This document shows, piece by piece, positions 7,087 through 15,835 of a stretch of DNA of 64,000 bases. The notes below the pieces were generated by a model. The model did no database searches and had not been told where the DNA came from. It saw only the letters and a list, made by a program, of their open reading frames with translations. Within the stretch, counting starts at the first letter, position 1; each line of letters opens with the position of its first letter. The translations under genes and the position numbers were made by a program. Source of the DNA: an uncultured Pseudomonadota bacterium (GTDB lineage Bacteria; Pseudomonadota; Gammaproteobacteria; Steroidobacterales; Steroidobacteraceae); NCBI GenBank assembly GCA_903879335.1, contig CAIRLC010000019.1:228331-292330 (forward strand). The letters run 5' to 3'.

Positions 7087-9804
7087 GTGTCAGTGATTTT
7101 ACGGCGCTCTGCATTGGCAGCCGGCGTTCTAGCGGCGCTCTATGGATCAGCGGGCACCTTCGGTGTCCAGGCGCTGCTCAAACAAAATTTGATCGCGTAT
7201 GCCCAGCAGCACGGCCACACCGTAGAGGTAGGCAGGATCCGCAGCAACCCCTTCACGTTGACCGTGGAGATCACGGCGCTGCAGTTTATAAATGGCTCGC
7301 ATGAGCCCGACGTGTCGATCGCTCGTATCCGCCTCGATCTGAATTGGCGCACGCTTGTACGGCGCAGACTGTCCATCAATTCCATCGACATCTTGATTGA
7401 TCGCCTGAAAGCCGTACGACGAGCGGACGGAAGCGTTGACCTACTGGAATTGATTCCCGTGGCCGATCCAAAGGCACCATGGCCGTACGTGGCGATTCAG
7501 CAGGGCACTGTGATCGCCCACGACCTCGTCGTGCAGGATCCATCCGCCGGGGCCGGTGCGCAACTGCACCTCAACGAGGCCAAGCTTTCAGTTCAGAATT
7601 TTTCGACTGCGGACCCGAGTAGCGCTTGGTCGGCATCCTTCGTCAGCGACCGAGGCGAGGCGGCGACTATCGTTTCGACCTGGGTACTCGAGCCGATGGG
7701 GCTGACCAGCACTATTCATCTCTCGCAGCTTGATCTGGCGCGTCTCGGCCCTGAGTGGGTTGCACTGGTGCCGGCAATCAAGGGTCGAGTCAATGTGGAT
7801 GGTGCGGTTCGCTGGGTGACCGGCAAGCCATCAGCGTTAAGCGTCCGGGTAGACCGTGTCGCGGGTTCTGATACCGATATCGCATTGTCTGCGGACGCTG
7901 CAATCACGCTCTCGATACCGAGCTGGACGGTTTCAGCGCTGACTTTTGACCGCGCGACCCAAGTTGTATCGGTGGACGGCATCCACCTCAGCGGTCCACA
8001 AGGACACCTCCTGCATACCAGCCTTGGTTGGAGCAGCGTGCAACCCCATGCCTCGCTATCGCCGTTCACGGTTCGACTCGGAAGTATCGGCATCACGGAT
8101 GGCGCCCTCGATGTCGAGGATAGAACTCATGAGCAGCCTGCTCATACTCGACTCTCTAACCTGAATGTCCAAGTGGGCCCGGAAAAGGAACAGCGGCGGC
8201 AGCTGAGCGTTTCGTCGACGGTTGGAACTTCAGGCCAGGTAGAAGCAAACGGTCTTATCGGAACTGACGGCCGCAGCGCCGAACTGGCCCTTACCGCTTC
8301 ACGACTGTCGGTGACCGACCTGTCAGCCTACCTGCAGCCGCTGATTGCGCTTCGGATCAAGTCCGGCTTCATGTCGGGCTCGGGTCATGCCACCTATGAC
8401 GGCGACAACTTTCACTATGTCGGCAATGCGGGGTTAGATGAAGTCCGCACCATGGATCTAAGTCGTGAGCGAGACCTCATCGGCATCGACCATATGCAAG
8501 CAGAAGGTGTTGACGTCCATTGGCCTCAATTGTCCATCCACATGCATACGGTGGATGCTGACGGACCCTATGCCGACGTGCGCTTCGGTCAGGATGGACA
8601 CTCGAATCTCAGCAGCCTGATTCCCAAGCCGAAAATCGGCAGCTCACGCACGCCACTGGCCTTAACGATCGATACGACGCGTGTTAAAAACGGACGCCTA
8701 TTCTTGGCCGATGAATCACAAGGAATGGCTTTTGAAACCAGCATTGCTGATCTGCAAGGTCAGATTGACGGCCTCTCATCCGATCCTACAACTCGGGCAC
8801 ATATCGCGTTTACCGGACACGTGGATCGCTATGCTCCCGCCTCGATCGAAGGGGATGCCAACTTAATCGGTGACCCTATCGCGGCCGACGTCCATGTACA
8901 TTTTGAAAATCTAGAACTGACGGGGCTGTCGCCCTATTCAGGTCGCTATGCGGGCTATCAAATACGCAAAGGCAAAGCGACTGCAGACCTGAATTACCGC
9001 GTCGCCAATCACCACGTCGATGCCACCCATCACGTTCGTCTCAAGCAATTCGAACTCGGCGCCCGGGTTGAGGGCGAGCCGGGGCTTGGAATCCCGTTGG
9101 GCTTAGTCGTGGCGTTACTGAAAGATCGGGATGGCAATATTGATCTGGATGTACCGCTCACTGGTACGTTCAGCGACCCTAATTTCAATGTTGGACGCTT
9201 GACGAAAAAAGTGATTGGCAATTTGTTTAGCAAAATTGTCATGTCGCCGTTTGCGACTCTAGGTGCTCTATTCGGCGCCGGCGAAGAAATTTCAACAATC
9301 GATTTTGCGTCCGGTTCAGCACGGGTAGACGATACCGCCCGTTCCCGCCTCACCACACTCGCCCATGCGATGGCGGCACGGCCGGGTGTCAGCTTAGAAG
9401 TGCCCATTGTCGTCACGCCCGTAGATGCAACTGCGCTTGCTTCGCAGCGTTACCAAGAGATCGTGCTCACGCGAGCTCGAGAGCGGCTCGGCGACGCCGA
9501 AGACAGCACGTTATGGGCACGGCTCAGTGAGTCCCCTGAGCAGCACAAAGCGGTGCTACTGGCTGCCCTCGGCAGTGATATTCGAGACGCGTCGCTCGAT
9601 ATCGCTCAATTGGATGCGCTGGTTCACCAGCAGACGACCCCCAGCGCCGACGACCTCGAGCAATTAGCGTCCACGCGTGCGCAAGCCATTCAGGCCGTAC
9701 TGCTCGACGGGACGAACATAGACCCAGGCCGAGTGTTTCTGGTTCGGGGCTTCAAAACCGATGCGACGGCGACAACTGTCCATCTGAAGCTCGCATTGCG
9801 CTGA
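7087..9804 (+). CDS. DUF748 (AsmA-like) envelope protein
   Basis: A 905-residue protein starting at GTG 7087, with one N-terminal hydrophobic segment (about residues 5-25) that anchors it in the inner membrane and a long beta-rich periplasmic body typical of DUF748 proteins. The late conserved region GIPLGLVVALLKDRDGNIDLDVPLTG, read here in two parts around residues 670-695, is the most recognisable family block, followed by the I-x-F-x-x-G-S-A segment resembling the start of an OmpA-like domain. DUF748 proteins belong to the AsmA/TamB-like group of bridge proteins linked to outer membrane lipid and protein homeostasis; a precise role has not been shown for this one. It follows the acetyltransferase by 28 bases and may end the operon. 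Confidence 0.85.
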   Translation: MSVILRRSALAAGVLAALYGSAGTFGVQALLKQNLIAYAQQHGHTVEVGRIRSNPFTLTVEITALQFINGSHEPDVSIARIRLDLNWRTLVRRRLSINSIDILIDRLKAVRRADGSVDLLELIPVADPKAPWPYVAIQQGTVIAHDLVVQDPSAGAGAQLHLNEAKLSVQNFSTADPSSAWSASFVSDRGEAATIVSTWVLEPMGLTSTIHLSQLDLARLGPEWVALVPAIKGRVNVDGAVRWVTGKPSALSVRVDRVAGSDTDIALSADAAITLSIPSWTVSALTFDRATQVVSVDGIHLSGPQGHLLHTSLGWSSVQPHASLSPFTVRLGSIGITDGALDVEDRTHEQPAHTRLSNLNVQVGPEKEQRRQLSVSSTVGTSGQVEANGLIGTDGRSAELALTASRLSVTDLSAYLQPLIALRIKSGFMSGSGHATYDGDNFHYVGNAGLDEVRTMDLSRERDLIGIDHMQAEGVDVHWPQLSIHMHTVDADGPYADVRFGQDGHSNLSSLIPKPKIGSSRTPLALTIDTTRVKNGRLFLADESQGMAFETSIADLQGQIDGLSSDPTTRAHIAFTGHVDRYAPASIEGDANLIGDPIAADVHVHFENLELTGLSPYSGRYAGYQIRKGKATADLNYRVANHHVDATHHVRLKQFELGARVEGEPGLGIPLGLVVALLKDRDGNIDLDVPLTGTFSDPNFNVGRLTKKVIGNLFSKIVMSPFATLGALFGAGEEISTIDFASGSARVDDTARSRLTTLAHAMAARPGVSLEVPIVVTPVDATALASQRYQEIVLTRARERLGDAEDSTLWARLSESPEQHKAVLLAALGSDIRDASLDIAQLDALVHQQTTPSADDLEQLASTRAQAIQAVLLDGTNIDPGRVFLVRGFKTDATATTVHLKLALR

Positions 9805-9814
9805 CGGGCAAGGC

Positions 9815-10678
9815 TCAGGCGCGGACGCGAAGGAGGCCCTCTTGCGCGGTACTTGCCACCAACACGCCATCTTTTGAATAGATAGACCCCCGGCAGAACC
9901 CTCGAGCGCCCGCCGCGCTCGGGCTATCAATCACGTAGAGCAACCAGTCATCGACGCGGCATTCCCGATGAAACCACATGGCGTGATCGATACTCGCCAC
10001 TTGTAATTGCATCAGAGAAATTCCGTGCGGCTGAATGGCCGCACCGAGAAAATTGTAGTCCGAGACGTACGCCAACAAGCTGCGATGTAACCAAGCATCG
10101 GCAGATGGCACTCGATCGACCGCACGAAACCAAAATTGCTTTGAGGGTTCTGACGGTGGCGGATCAATCAAATTGACGTCCTGGATCGGTCTGAATTCAA
10201 ACGGTCGGTTACTGCTCGCGAAAAACCGCTGAATCCGTTCTGGCAGCATTTTGAGTCGAGGGTCGTCCTCGGCTGAGTAGGTGCGAAGCGTCTCAGGTGC
10301 CGGCACAGCCGGCATCGTGGCCGCATGCTCAAAGCCAGGCTCGGCGATGTGAAAAGAAGCGGCCAGGCGGAATATCTGCTCACCGTGCTGGATGGCCGTG
10401 ACGTTACGAGTCGAAAAACTGTGTCCGTCTCGACTGCGATCCACCTCGTACACAATCGGTGCATCGACATCGCCGCGGCGCAAGAAATACGCATGCAACG
10501 AATGACAATCGCGCTGGGCACCGTCAATCGTTTTGTAGGCAGCGACCAGCGCTTGACCGAGCACTTGCCCACCGAACACTTGAGGGCTCCCAATATCGCG
10601 GCTCTCCCCGCGAAACAGGTTCACTTCGAGCGTTTCAAGCTCAAGTACCTTCAATAAATCGGTCAGGCGTACGTCCAC
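9815..10678 (-). CDS. tesB: Acyl-CoA thioesterase II
   Basis: A 287-residue double-hotdog thioesterase, very close to the usual 286 residues of TesB. Family landmarks are L-F-R-G-E-S near residue 20, QVFGGQVLGQAL near residue 33, SLHAYFLRRGD near residue 57, and the second hotdog with S-I-D-H-A-M-W-F-H near residue 235. I chose GTG 10678 because it gives the family's normal N-terminus and lies two bases after the stop of the upstream reductase gene; a longer frame runs back into that gene. It hydrolyses medium- and long-chain acyl-CoA in the cytoplasm. It converges with the DUF748 gene, leaving only ten bases between stops. Confidence 0.92.
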   Translation of the reverse strand: MDVRLTDLLKVLELETLEVNLFRGESRDIGSPQVFGGQVLGQALVAAYKTIDGAQRDCHSLHAYFLRRGDVDAPIVYEVDRSRDGHSFSTRNVTAIQHGEQIFRLAASFHIAEPGFEHAATMPAVPAPETLRTYSAEDDPRLKMLPERIQRFFASSNRPFEFRPIQDVNLIDPPPSEPSKQFWFRAVDRVPSADAWLHRSLLAYVSDYNFLGAAIQPHGISLMQLQVASIDHAMWFHRECRVDDWLLYVIDSPSAAGARGFCRGSIYSKDGVLVASTAQEGLLRVRA

Positions 10679-10680
10679 GA

Positions 10681-11718
10681 TCAGCCAACACCCAGGCGCT
10701 TTTGCATCGCGGGACTGGTCGTCGTGTACTGCAAGAACTGCTTCTTCTCCGGATAGAGCCAACCCTGCACACCGAAGGCTGCGAGCGCGGCTTCATGGAA
10801 ACCCGACAGAATCAGTTTCTTTTTGCCGGGATAGGTATTGATGTCGCCCACCGCGAAGATACCCGGCTCGCTGGTCTGGAACTTTTCCGTATCGACCTTC
10901 AATGCCTTCTTTTCGAGCTCAAGACCCCATTCCGCAATGGGTCCGAGCTTTGGATGTAATCCGTAGAACGCGAACGCGTGGTCACATTTCACCTGAACCA
11001 ACTCACCGTCTGGCTTCTTGATGCGAGCGCCCTTGAGCGCAAGACCATCAACGTCCAAGCCTTCGACCAGACCCTCATGGAATGCCAATTTGCCCTCGGC
11101 CTCCATTTCCCGCATTCGTGCAACAGACGATGGCGCAGCGCGGAAATCAGCGCGGCGATGGACCAAGGTGACAGACGCGGCCTTGCCAGTGAAATCTAAA
11201 GCCCAGTCGAGCGCCGAATCACCACCGCCGAGTACCAACAGGTTCTGACCGTAATACTGCTGTGCGTCACGAACACGATAGTGCACGTGGCGGCCTTCCA
11301 GTTCGTCTGCGCCCGGAGCCACTAGGCGCCGCGGCTGGAATGAGCCGACACCACCAGCGATGATCACGGCGCCGGCATCAAAGACTGTTCCTGCCGAAGT
11401 GGTCACGGTAAAACGCCTGCCGTCGGTTTGACGCTGCACGCCGGTGACCTCCTCGCCGAGGTGCCATTCAGCCCCAAAGGGCTTTATTTGCTGCAATAAG
11501 CGATCAACCAGTTCCTGGGCGCCACAGACGGGTAGCGCTGGGATGTCATAAATCGGCTTCTCGGGATACAACTCCGTGCATTGCCCGCCCGGCGCCTTCA
11601 ATGAATCGATCAGGTGAGCCTTGATACCCAACAGGCCCAACTCAAAGACCTGAAAGAGACCGCAAGGGCCTGCGCCGACGATCACCACTTCAGTTTGGAT
11701 CGGATTTTGATCTGACAT
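10681..11718 (-). CDS. Ferredoxin--NADP+ reductase, thioredoxin-reductase-like type
   Basis: A 345-residue pyridine nucleotide-disulfide oxidoreductase-fold flavoprotein. The FAD motif VGAGPCGLFQVFELG is near residues 13-27, the GGQCTELYPEKPIYDIP block follows near residue 43, and the NADPH motif LGGGDSALDWALDF is near residue 158. There is no CxxC redox pair of true thioredoxin reductases; this and the YPEKPIYDIP block are the marks of the thioredoxin-reductase-like ferredoxin-NADP reductases known from Bacillus YumC and many proteobacteria. It transfers electrons between NADPH and ferredoxin or flavodoxin. The downstream tesB start lies two bases beyond its stop, so the two form an operon. 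Confidence 0.9.
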   Translation of the reverse strand: MSDQNPIQTEVVIVGAGPCGLFQVFELGLLGIKAHLIDSLKAPGGQCTELYPEKPIYDIPALPVCGAQELVDRLLQQIKPFGAEWHLGEEVTGVQRQTDGRRFTVTTSAGTVFDAGAVIIAGGVGSFQPRRLVAPGADELEGRHVHYRVRDAQQYYGQNLLVLGGGDSALDWALDFTGKAASVTLVHRRADFRAAPSSVARMREMEAEGKLAFHEGLVEGLDVDGLALKGARIKKPDGELVQVKCDHAFAFYGLHPKLGPIAEWGLELEKKALKVDTEKFQTSEPGIFAVGDINTYPGKKKLILSGFHEAALAAFGVQGWLYPEKKQFLQYTTTSPAMQKRLGVG

Positions 11719-11896
11719 GACTGGTCTACCTGCCGAAGACTCGGGCTGTGCAATGGCAATACTCCATATTACCGCAATGCACCATGGGCGGGGCCGGGTG
11801 GTAGGATCCGGACATGCGCCTCAACCGCCCAAGCTCCCGAGCTGTACAGTCTGGGAATCGGCCTGCGGACCGAGTCACCGAGGCCGCTAAGTCCCT

Positions 11897-12448
11897 ATGA
11901 ATGTTCGTCAGCGGATTTTGGATCACGCGCGCCATACGCACCTGTCGCACGGGACTCTGGTCTATCTACGTCCGCTGCGGGAGTCAGACTTCAAATACGC
12001 CCAACAGTACTTTCACGCGCTCTCCGCACGATCCCGGTATATGCGGTTTATGGTGCCGACCAAGTTGCTCTCTCAGGCGACGATCCAAGCGCTGCGGACG
12101 GCGATGAGCGCGCCTGACTGCGGTGTCAGCATCGCCATTGTCGACCATGGCCCTCCCATCGGAGAGGAACCTATCGGTGGCGCGCGAATCGTGCCCACAC
12201 GGCGTCGGGGTACCTGTGAGTTTGCATTATCCGTGGTGGACGTATGGCAAGGCCGCGGCGCCGGTCATGTGCTTTTAAAAGAAGTGATCCACCTGGCCCG
12301 CACGCGCGGCTATCACCGCGTGGAGGGGCAGGTCTTGACCGCGAATACTCGGATGCTGTCGGTCGCACGACGGTTGCGCTTCGCAGCGCGCCTCAATGCC
12401 GAAGATCCTGCTGTGACCACTGTATCGCGCGTAATCTATTCTTTATGA
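11897..12448 (+). CDS. GNAT family N-acetyltransferase
   Basis: A 183-residue protein with the pattern L-R-P-L-R-x-S-D near residue 26 followed by A-R-S-R-Y-M-R-F, which is typical of GNAT domains like those fused to protein acetyltransferases. The acetyl-CoA segment is V-W-Q-G-R-G-A-G-H-V-L-L near residues 115-126, with a conserved N-T-R-M-L-S-V-A-R-R-L-R-F end. The stop overlaps the ATG of the MATE transporter by four bases, so the two are coupled. The substrate is unknown; pairing with a drug/metabolite exporter is compatible with modification of a small compound, but this is inference. Confidence 0.82.
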   Translation: MNVRQRILDHARHTHLSHGTLVYLRPLRESDFKYAQQYFHALSARSRYMRFMVPTKLLSQATIQALRTAMSAPDCGVSIAIVDHGPPIGEEPIGGARIVPTRRRGTCEFALSVVDVWQGRGAGHVLLKEVIHLARTRGYHRVEGQVLTANTRMLSVARRLRFAARLNAEDPAVTTVSRVIYSL

Positions 12449-13857
12449 ACAACGACCATCCGTCCTTATTACCCGCCCAGCGGATTGATGCCAACGGCCA
12501 GGCCCACGTCGATCCGCGCGCCATCATCGCGCTCGCCGGGCCACTGATGATCAACAGCGCCATTCAAGCTGCCCTTAATCTTACGGACACGTGGTTCGTA
12601 GGACGTATTTCGACGACGGCTGTGGCAGCCATGGCTGCCATTTATTGGGTTGTTCTGTGCGCCATTCTGCTGCTGGGCGGTATCGGTATGGCAGTCCAGA
12701 CTTTCGCGGCACAAGCCCATGGCGGTGGCCGTCGAGCCCGTGCGGCTCAGGCCGGATGGTCTGGACTTTATGCAGGCGTGTTGAGCATTCCAGTATTCGT
12801 CGCGATTGGCTTTCTCGGCGGCCCGCTTTTGGATCTGCTGCACGTGGACACGGAGGTCCGTAGCCTTGCGCTCGCGTATTGGTGGCCCAGACTCGTTGTG
12901 GGTGGACCATTGGGATTGTTGGTGTGGGCCCTCACCGGCTTTTTCAACGGGATCAGCCGAACTCGGGTCACCCTCGTGGTTACCGCCGCGATGGCGCTCG
13001 CAAACATTCCTTTCAACCAGTGGTTCATTTTTTCGCTGCACCTAGGCATCGCCGGTTCGGCATGGGGCACGGTAGCGGCGGAAGTTGTCGGCCTTGGCTT
13101 TGCGCTGTCGTCATTCCTGTCAGAACCGATGCGCCGCGATTACCGCACCAGCCGCACCTGGCGCCGACCGATGCTCCGCCGTCAGTTTGTTGAGGGACTC
13201 CCGATGGGCCTCAGCACGACCGCAGACCTCGTCGGTTTAGCGTTGTTCCAGTTAATGTTAGTGACGGCGAGCAGTATCGCCGGGGCGACCACGCAGATTG
13301 TGATGATGCTGACCTCGATCGCGTTCATGCCGGGCATCGGTATCGCACTGGCCGGGACAACCCTGGTCGGGCAATCGATTGGGATGGGCGAATTGGGCTG
13401 GGCACGACGGCTGGGGAATTGGATCATCATGGCCTGTGCCGTATTTATGGGCGGTATCGGTCTGGTGCTGGGGCTTATCGGGCCGTGGCTACTGCCGTGG
13501 TTCGTCAACGCCGACGATGCGTCAGCGGACGCGGTCGTGCGCTTAGGCATCCCCATCTTGTGGCTCGCTGCCGCCTATCAAACCTTCGACGGCATGAATA
13601 TCGGTGCGAGTTTCTGTCTACGCGGCGCGTCGGATGCGCGAGTGCCGGCTTTGATCGTGGCCGGCCTCAGTTGGCTGTTTTTTGTACCAGCCGCCTATCT
13701 AACGGTTTTCGCGCCAGGCCAAGGATGGTTTGGGGGCCTGCCCGGCCTCGGGTACGGCGCAATCGGCGGCTGGATTGTCTCCGTGGCCTATGTGGTTCTG
13801 CTCGGCAGTAGCCTGACTTGGCGTTGGCGCTCCGAGGCCTGGCGCGCGCACCACTGA
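12445..13857 (+). CDS. MATE family efflux transporter
   Basis: A 470-residue polytopic membrane protein with about twelve hydrophobic segments, the normal size for MATE exporters. The early segment LAGPLMINSAIQAALNLTDT near residues 27-46 is the family's first helix with its conserved P and N-x-x-D-x-x-x-V-G pattern. The start at ATG 12445 lies in an ATGA overlap with the acetyltransferase; longer frames would run inside that gene. MATE proteins use Na+ or H+ gradients to export cationic or aromatic compounds. No specific substrate can be named. A symmetric stem-loop follows the gene. Confidence 0.92.
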   Translation: MNNDHPSLLPAQRIDANGQAHVDPRAIIALAGPLMINSAIQAALNLTDTWFVGRISTTAVAAMAAIYWVVLCAILLLGGIGMAVQTFAAQAHGGGRRARAAQAGWSGLYAGVLSIPVFVAIGFLGGPLLDLLHVDTEVRSLALAYWWPRLVVGGPLGLLVWALTGFFNGISRTRVTLVVTAAMALANIPFNQWFIFSLHLGIAGSAWGTVAAEVVGLGFALSSFLSEPMRRDYRTSRTWRRPMLRRQFVEGLPMGLSTTADLVGLALFQLMLVTASSIAGATTQIVMMLTSIAFMPGIGIALAGTTLVGQSIGMGELGWARRLGNWIIMACAVFMGGIGLVLGLIGPWLLPWFVNADDASADAVVRLGIPILWLAAAYQTFDGMNIGASFCLRGASDARVPALIVAGLSWLFFVPAAYLTVFAPGQGWFGGLPGLGYGAIGGWIVSVAYVVLLGSSLTWRWRSEAWRAHH

Positions 13858-13866
13858 GAGAGTGAC

Positions 13867-13890
13867 CGGTCGAGCGCGATCGCTCGACCG
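13867..13890. terminator. Stem-loop between convergent genes
   Basis: Arms CGGTCGAGCG (13867-13876) and CGCTCGACCG (13881-13890) pair perfectly over ten bases around a CGAT loop. It lies in the 41-base gap between the MATE gene and the convergent FGE-fold gene, so a bidirectional terminator is likely, but neither side has a T-run. Confidence 0.5.
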
Positions 13891-13898
13891 TAATGGAC

Positions 13899-14879
13899 TC
13901 AGTTCATCTCACGGACCAGCCGGAAGCCAAGATCAGCCTGACGCAAAGCCTCTGCCTCGGCCTCTCGCGCGGCCGCACGTGCATGCGAAGGCCGCGATGC
14001 AAACGAACCGCCACGGACCACCCTCAATTCGCACCCGCCGGCCCAAACCCACGGTCGTGCGTCATCGGGTCGCCCCGCATTACTGGCGGTATAGCAGTCC
14101 TCGGTCCATTCCCGGACGTTGCCAATCAAGTCATAAAGATCGAATGCATTAGGCCGATAACTGGCTACAGGAGCCGTATAGGTGCGCCCATCCACACAAC
14201 GGGCGTACGGTCCGGCCAAGGCGAGATCATGGACTGCGCCGGCGTCGTAGACGTTCGCATAATCACAGGCCAACGACTGCAGGCTGGCTTCATCGGAATC
14301 TAATTCGCTGAAAAATCTCGCTGTCGAGGTCCCTCCTCGCGCCGCATATTCCCATTCAACTTCAGACGGGAGGCGGTAGGTGTGACCCACCTGTTTCGTG
14401 AGCCACGCGGCATAGGCTTTAGCGTCGGCGAAATTAACGCAGACGACCGGTTCATTCTCCGATTGCGCGTCACCAAAGCCCGGGTCTTGCCAAGAGCGCT
14501 CCGGGAAGCGTTGCCAGCCACCGTCGCTCGGAACCCGACAATCGCCAGCAATTTGATACTGAGTCGCCTCGATGAATGCACGAAATTGCGCCACCGTGAT
14601 TTCAGTGCGCGTCATCGCAAAAGGATGCGCAATCGTCACCGAGAGCGCGGGGGTTTCGCCGGTTTGCGCGTTCGCCTCACGCTCGCCAACGGGGGAGCCG
14701 AAGTGAAAAGTGCCCGCCGGAACGACAACGATTTCCGGGCAGTCGACACACTCGCGCGCCGTTTGCGGGCCTGGCTGGGCAGCGACTTGTGGCGCTGCCG
14801 GCGGCGCCACTGGCGTCGCTGCATAGGCTGCAGTGACGCTCAACAACAGCACAAGGCTCAGTACGTTTTTCCATGCCAT
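13899..14879 (-). CDS. Exported FGE-sulfatase (SUMF1) domain protein, second of a pair
   Basis: A 326-residue protein with a Sec signal peptide (hydrophobic core about residues 5-18, cut near AYA-A), then the paired-cysteine motif CVDCPEI and the domain opening V-P-A-G-T-F-H-F-G-S. The FGE-sulfatase fold is seen in L-P-S-E-V-E-W-E-Y-A-A-R-G-G, DLIGNVREWTEDCY and VVRGGSF. True formylglycine-generating enzymes carry two catalytic cysteines just after R-G-G-S-F/W; here that stretch reads ASRPSHARAAARE with none. It is therefore unlikely to be a sulfatase activator and more likely a binding or structural relative. ATG 14879 is chosen because it gives the signal peptide and follows the previous stop by one base. 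Confidence 0.85.
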   Translation of the reverse strand: MAWKNVLSLVLLLSVTAAYAATPVAPPAAPQVAAQPGPQTARECVDCPEIVVVPAGTFHFGSPVGEREANAQTGETPALSVTIAHPFAMTRTEITVAQFRAFIEATQYQIAGDCRVPSDGGWQRFPERSWQDPGFGDAQSENEPVVCVNFADAKAYAAWLTKQVGHTYRLPSEVEWEYAARGGTSTARFFSELDSDEASLQSLACDYANVYDAGAVHDLALAGPYARCVDGRTYTAPVASYRPNAFDLYDLIGNVREWTEDCYTASNAGRPDDARPWVWAGGCELRVVRGGSFASRPSHARAAAREAEAEALRQADLGFRLVREMN

Positions 14880-14880
14880 A

Positions 14881-15828
14881 TCAGCGGCCCTCCCCACGAC
14901 CATCTAAATCGAGAGCCACCCGCATGCCGATCGTCTGAGCACGAAATGCGCCGTCTGTCGCCGTGCGGTAGGCACTGCGGGTCTCCTGCGCCGATGAGGC
15001 CCAACTACCGCCGCGCACCACATGGCGGCGGCACCCGCCGTTCCAAAACCATGACCGACCATCTTTAGGCCGACCCACATAACTATCGGTAAAACAGTCA
15101 TCAACCCACTCAGCGACATTACCGATGAGGTCATAGATGCCAAAGGCATTCGGACGCAGTGCGCCCACAGGCGCTATATCGGCATAGCCGTCACGGCAGC
15201 GGGTCGGCTCCCACCCCAACGCGTAATGTTCTCGCGCGCTTAAATCGTAAGTGTTGGCGAAATCACAGCCATCCGACGGGACATCACCCCAAGGCCAGGG
15301 CGACACAGAACCCGCACGGGCCGAGTATTCCCACTCGGCCTCTGATGGAAGGCGGTACGGCTTACCCGTTTTTTTTGCGAGCCACTGCACGTAAGCGCGC
15401 GCGTCAAACCAACTCAGGCAAGACGCCGGGTGATCGTCCGCCGTCGTGTCCTCCCGCGAATCGTCCGCCAACGGCGTATGTTCCGCAGAAAATCTCGACT
15501 GTTCCTCGTTCCAGACGACGCAATCACCTTTCTGCTCGTACCCGGTTTCGGCGATAAAGATTCGAAACTCACGCCGCGTCACTTCAGTCCGGCCTAGCGC
15601 AAATGCTCGCGATATCCGCACGACCGTCGATTGCGACTCAGCGCGTGTATCCCCTTGGGCCGGTGCGCCTGGCGTGCCCATCACAAAGGTACCGGCGGGG
15701 ACACGTTGCATCTCAGGGCAATCTGGACAATCCCGGAACGGAGCGTTGACGTCCGCCGCCATAGCCACAGGCGTCAATAACAACAAGAAAAGTGCAGCGA
15801 GCGCTGTGCGCAGTGAAGCGATAGTCAC
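14881..15828 (-). CDS. Exported FGE-sulfatase (SUMF1) domain protein, first of a pair
   Basis: A 315-residue paralogue of the gene that follows it. It has a signal peptide (hydrophobic core about residues 4-20, A-M-A-A end), the CPDCPEM motif, V-P-A-G-T-F-V-M-G-T, L-P-S-E-A-E-W-E-Y-S-A-R, DLIGNVAEWVDDCF and VVRGGSW. As in its partner, the segment after the last motif (ASSAQETRSAYR) lacks the FGE catalytic cysteines. GTG 15828 is chosen as start: it comes eight bases after the protease stop, has TTGAGG upstream, and gives a normal signal peptide; longer frames lie inside the protease gene. Gene order protease, this gene, paralogue, all within a few bases, indicates one transcript and a shared periplasmic task. 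Confidence 0.85.
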   Translation of the reverse strand: MTIASLRTALAALFLLLLTPVAMAADVNAPFRDCPDCPEMQRVPAGTFVMGTPGAPAQGDTRAESQSTVVRISRAFALGRTEVTRREFRIFIAETGYEQKGDCVVWNEEQSRFSAEHTPLADDSREDTTADDHPASCLSWFDARAYVQWLAKKTGKPYRLPSEAEWEYSARAGSVSPWPWGDVPSDGCDFANTYDLSAREHYALGWEPTRCRDGYADIAPVGALRPNAFGIYDLIGNVAEWVDDCFTDSYVGRPKDGRSWFWNGGCRRHVVRGGSWASSAQETRSAYRTATDGAFRAQTIGMRVALDLDGRGEGR

Positions 15829-15835
15829 GGAAACC

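Noticed and set aside
10679..10762. Longer N-terminus for TesB
   Set aside because: The extra 28 codons lie inside the reductase gene and the shorter GTG start gives the usual TesB length and opening.
13899..15828. Two sulfatase-activating formylglycine-generating enzymes
   Set aside because: Both lack the catalytic cysteines after the RGGS motif and no sulfatase gene is present in the window.
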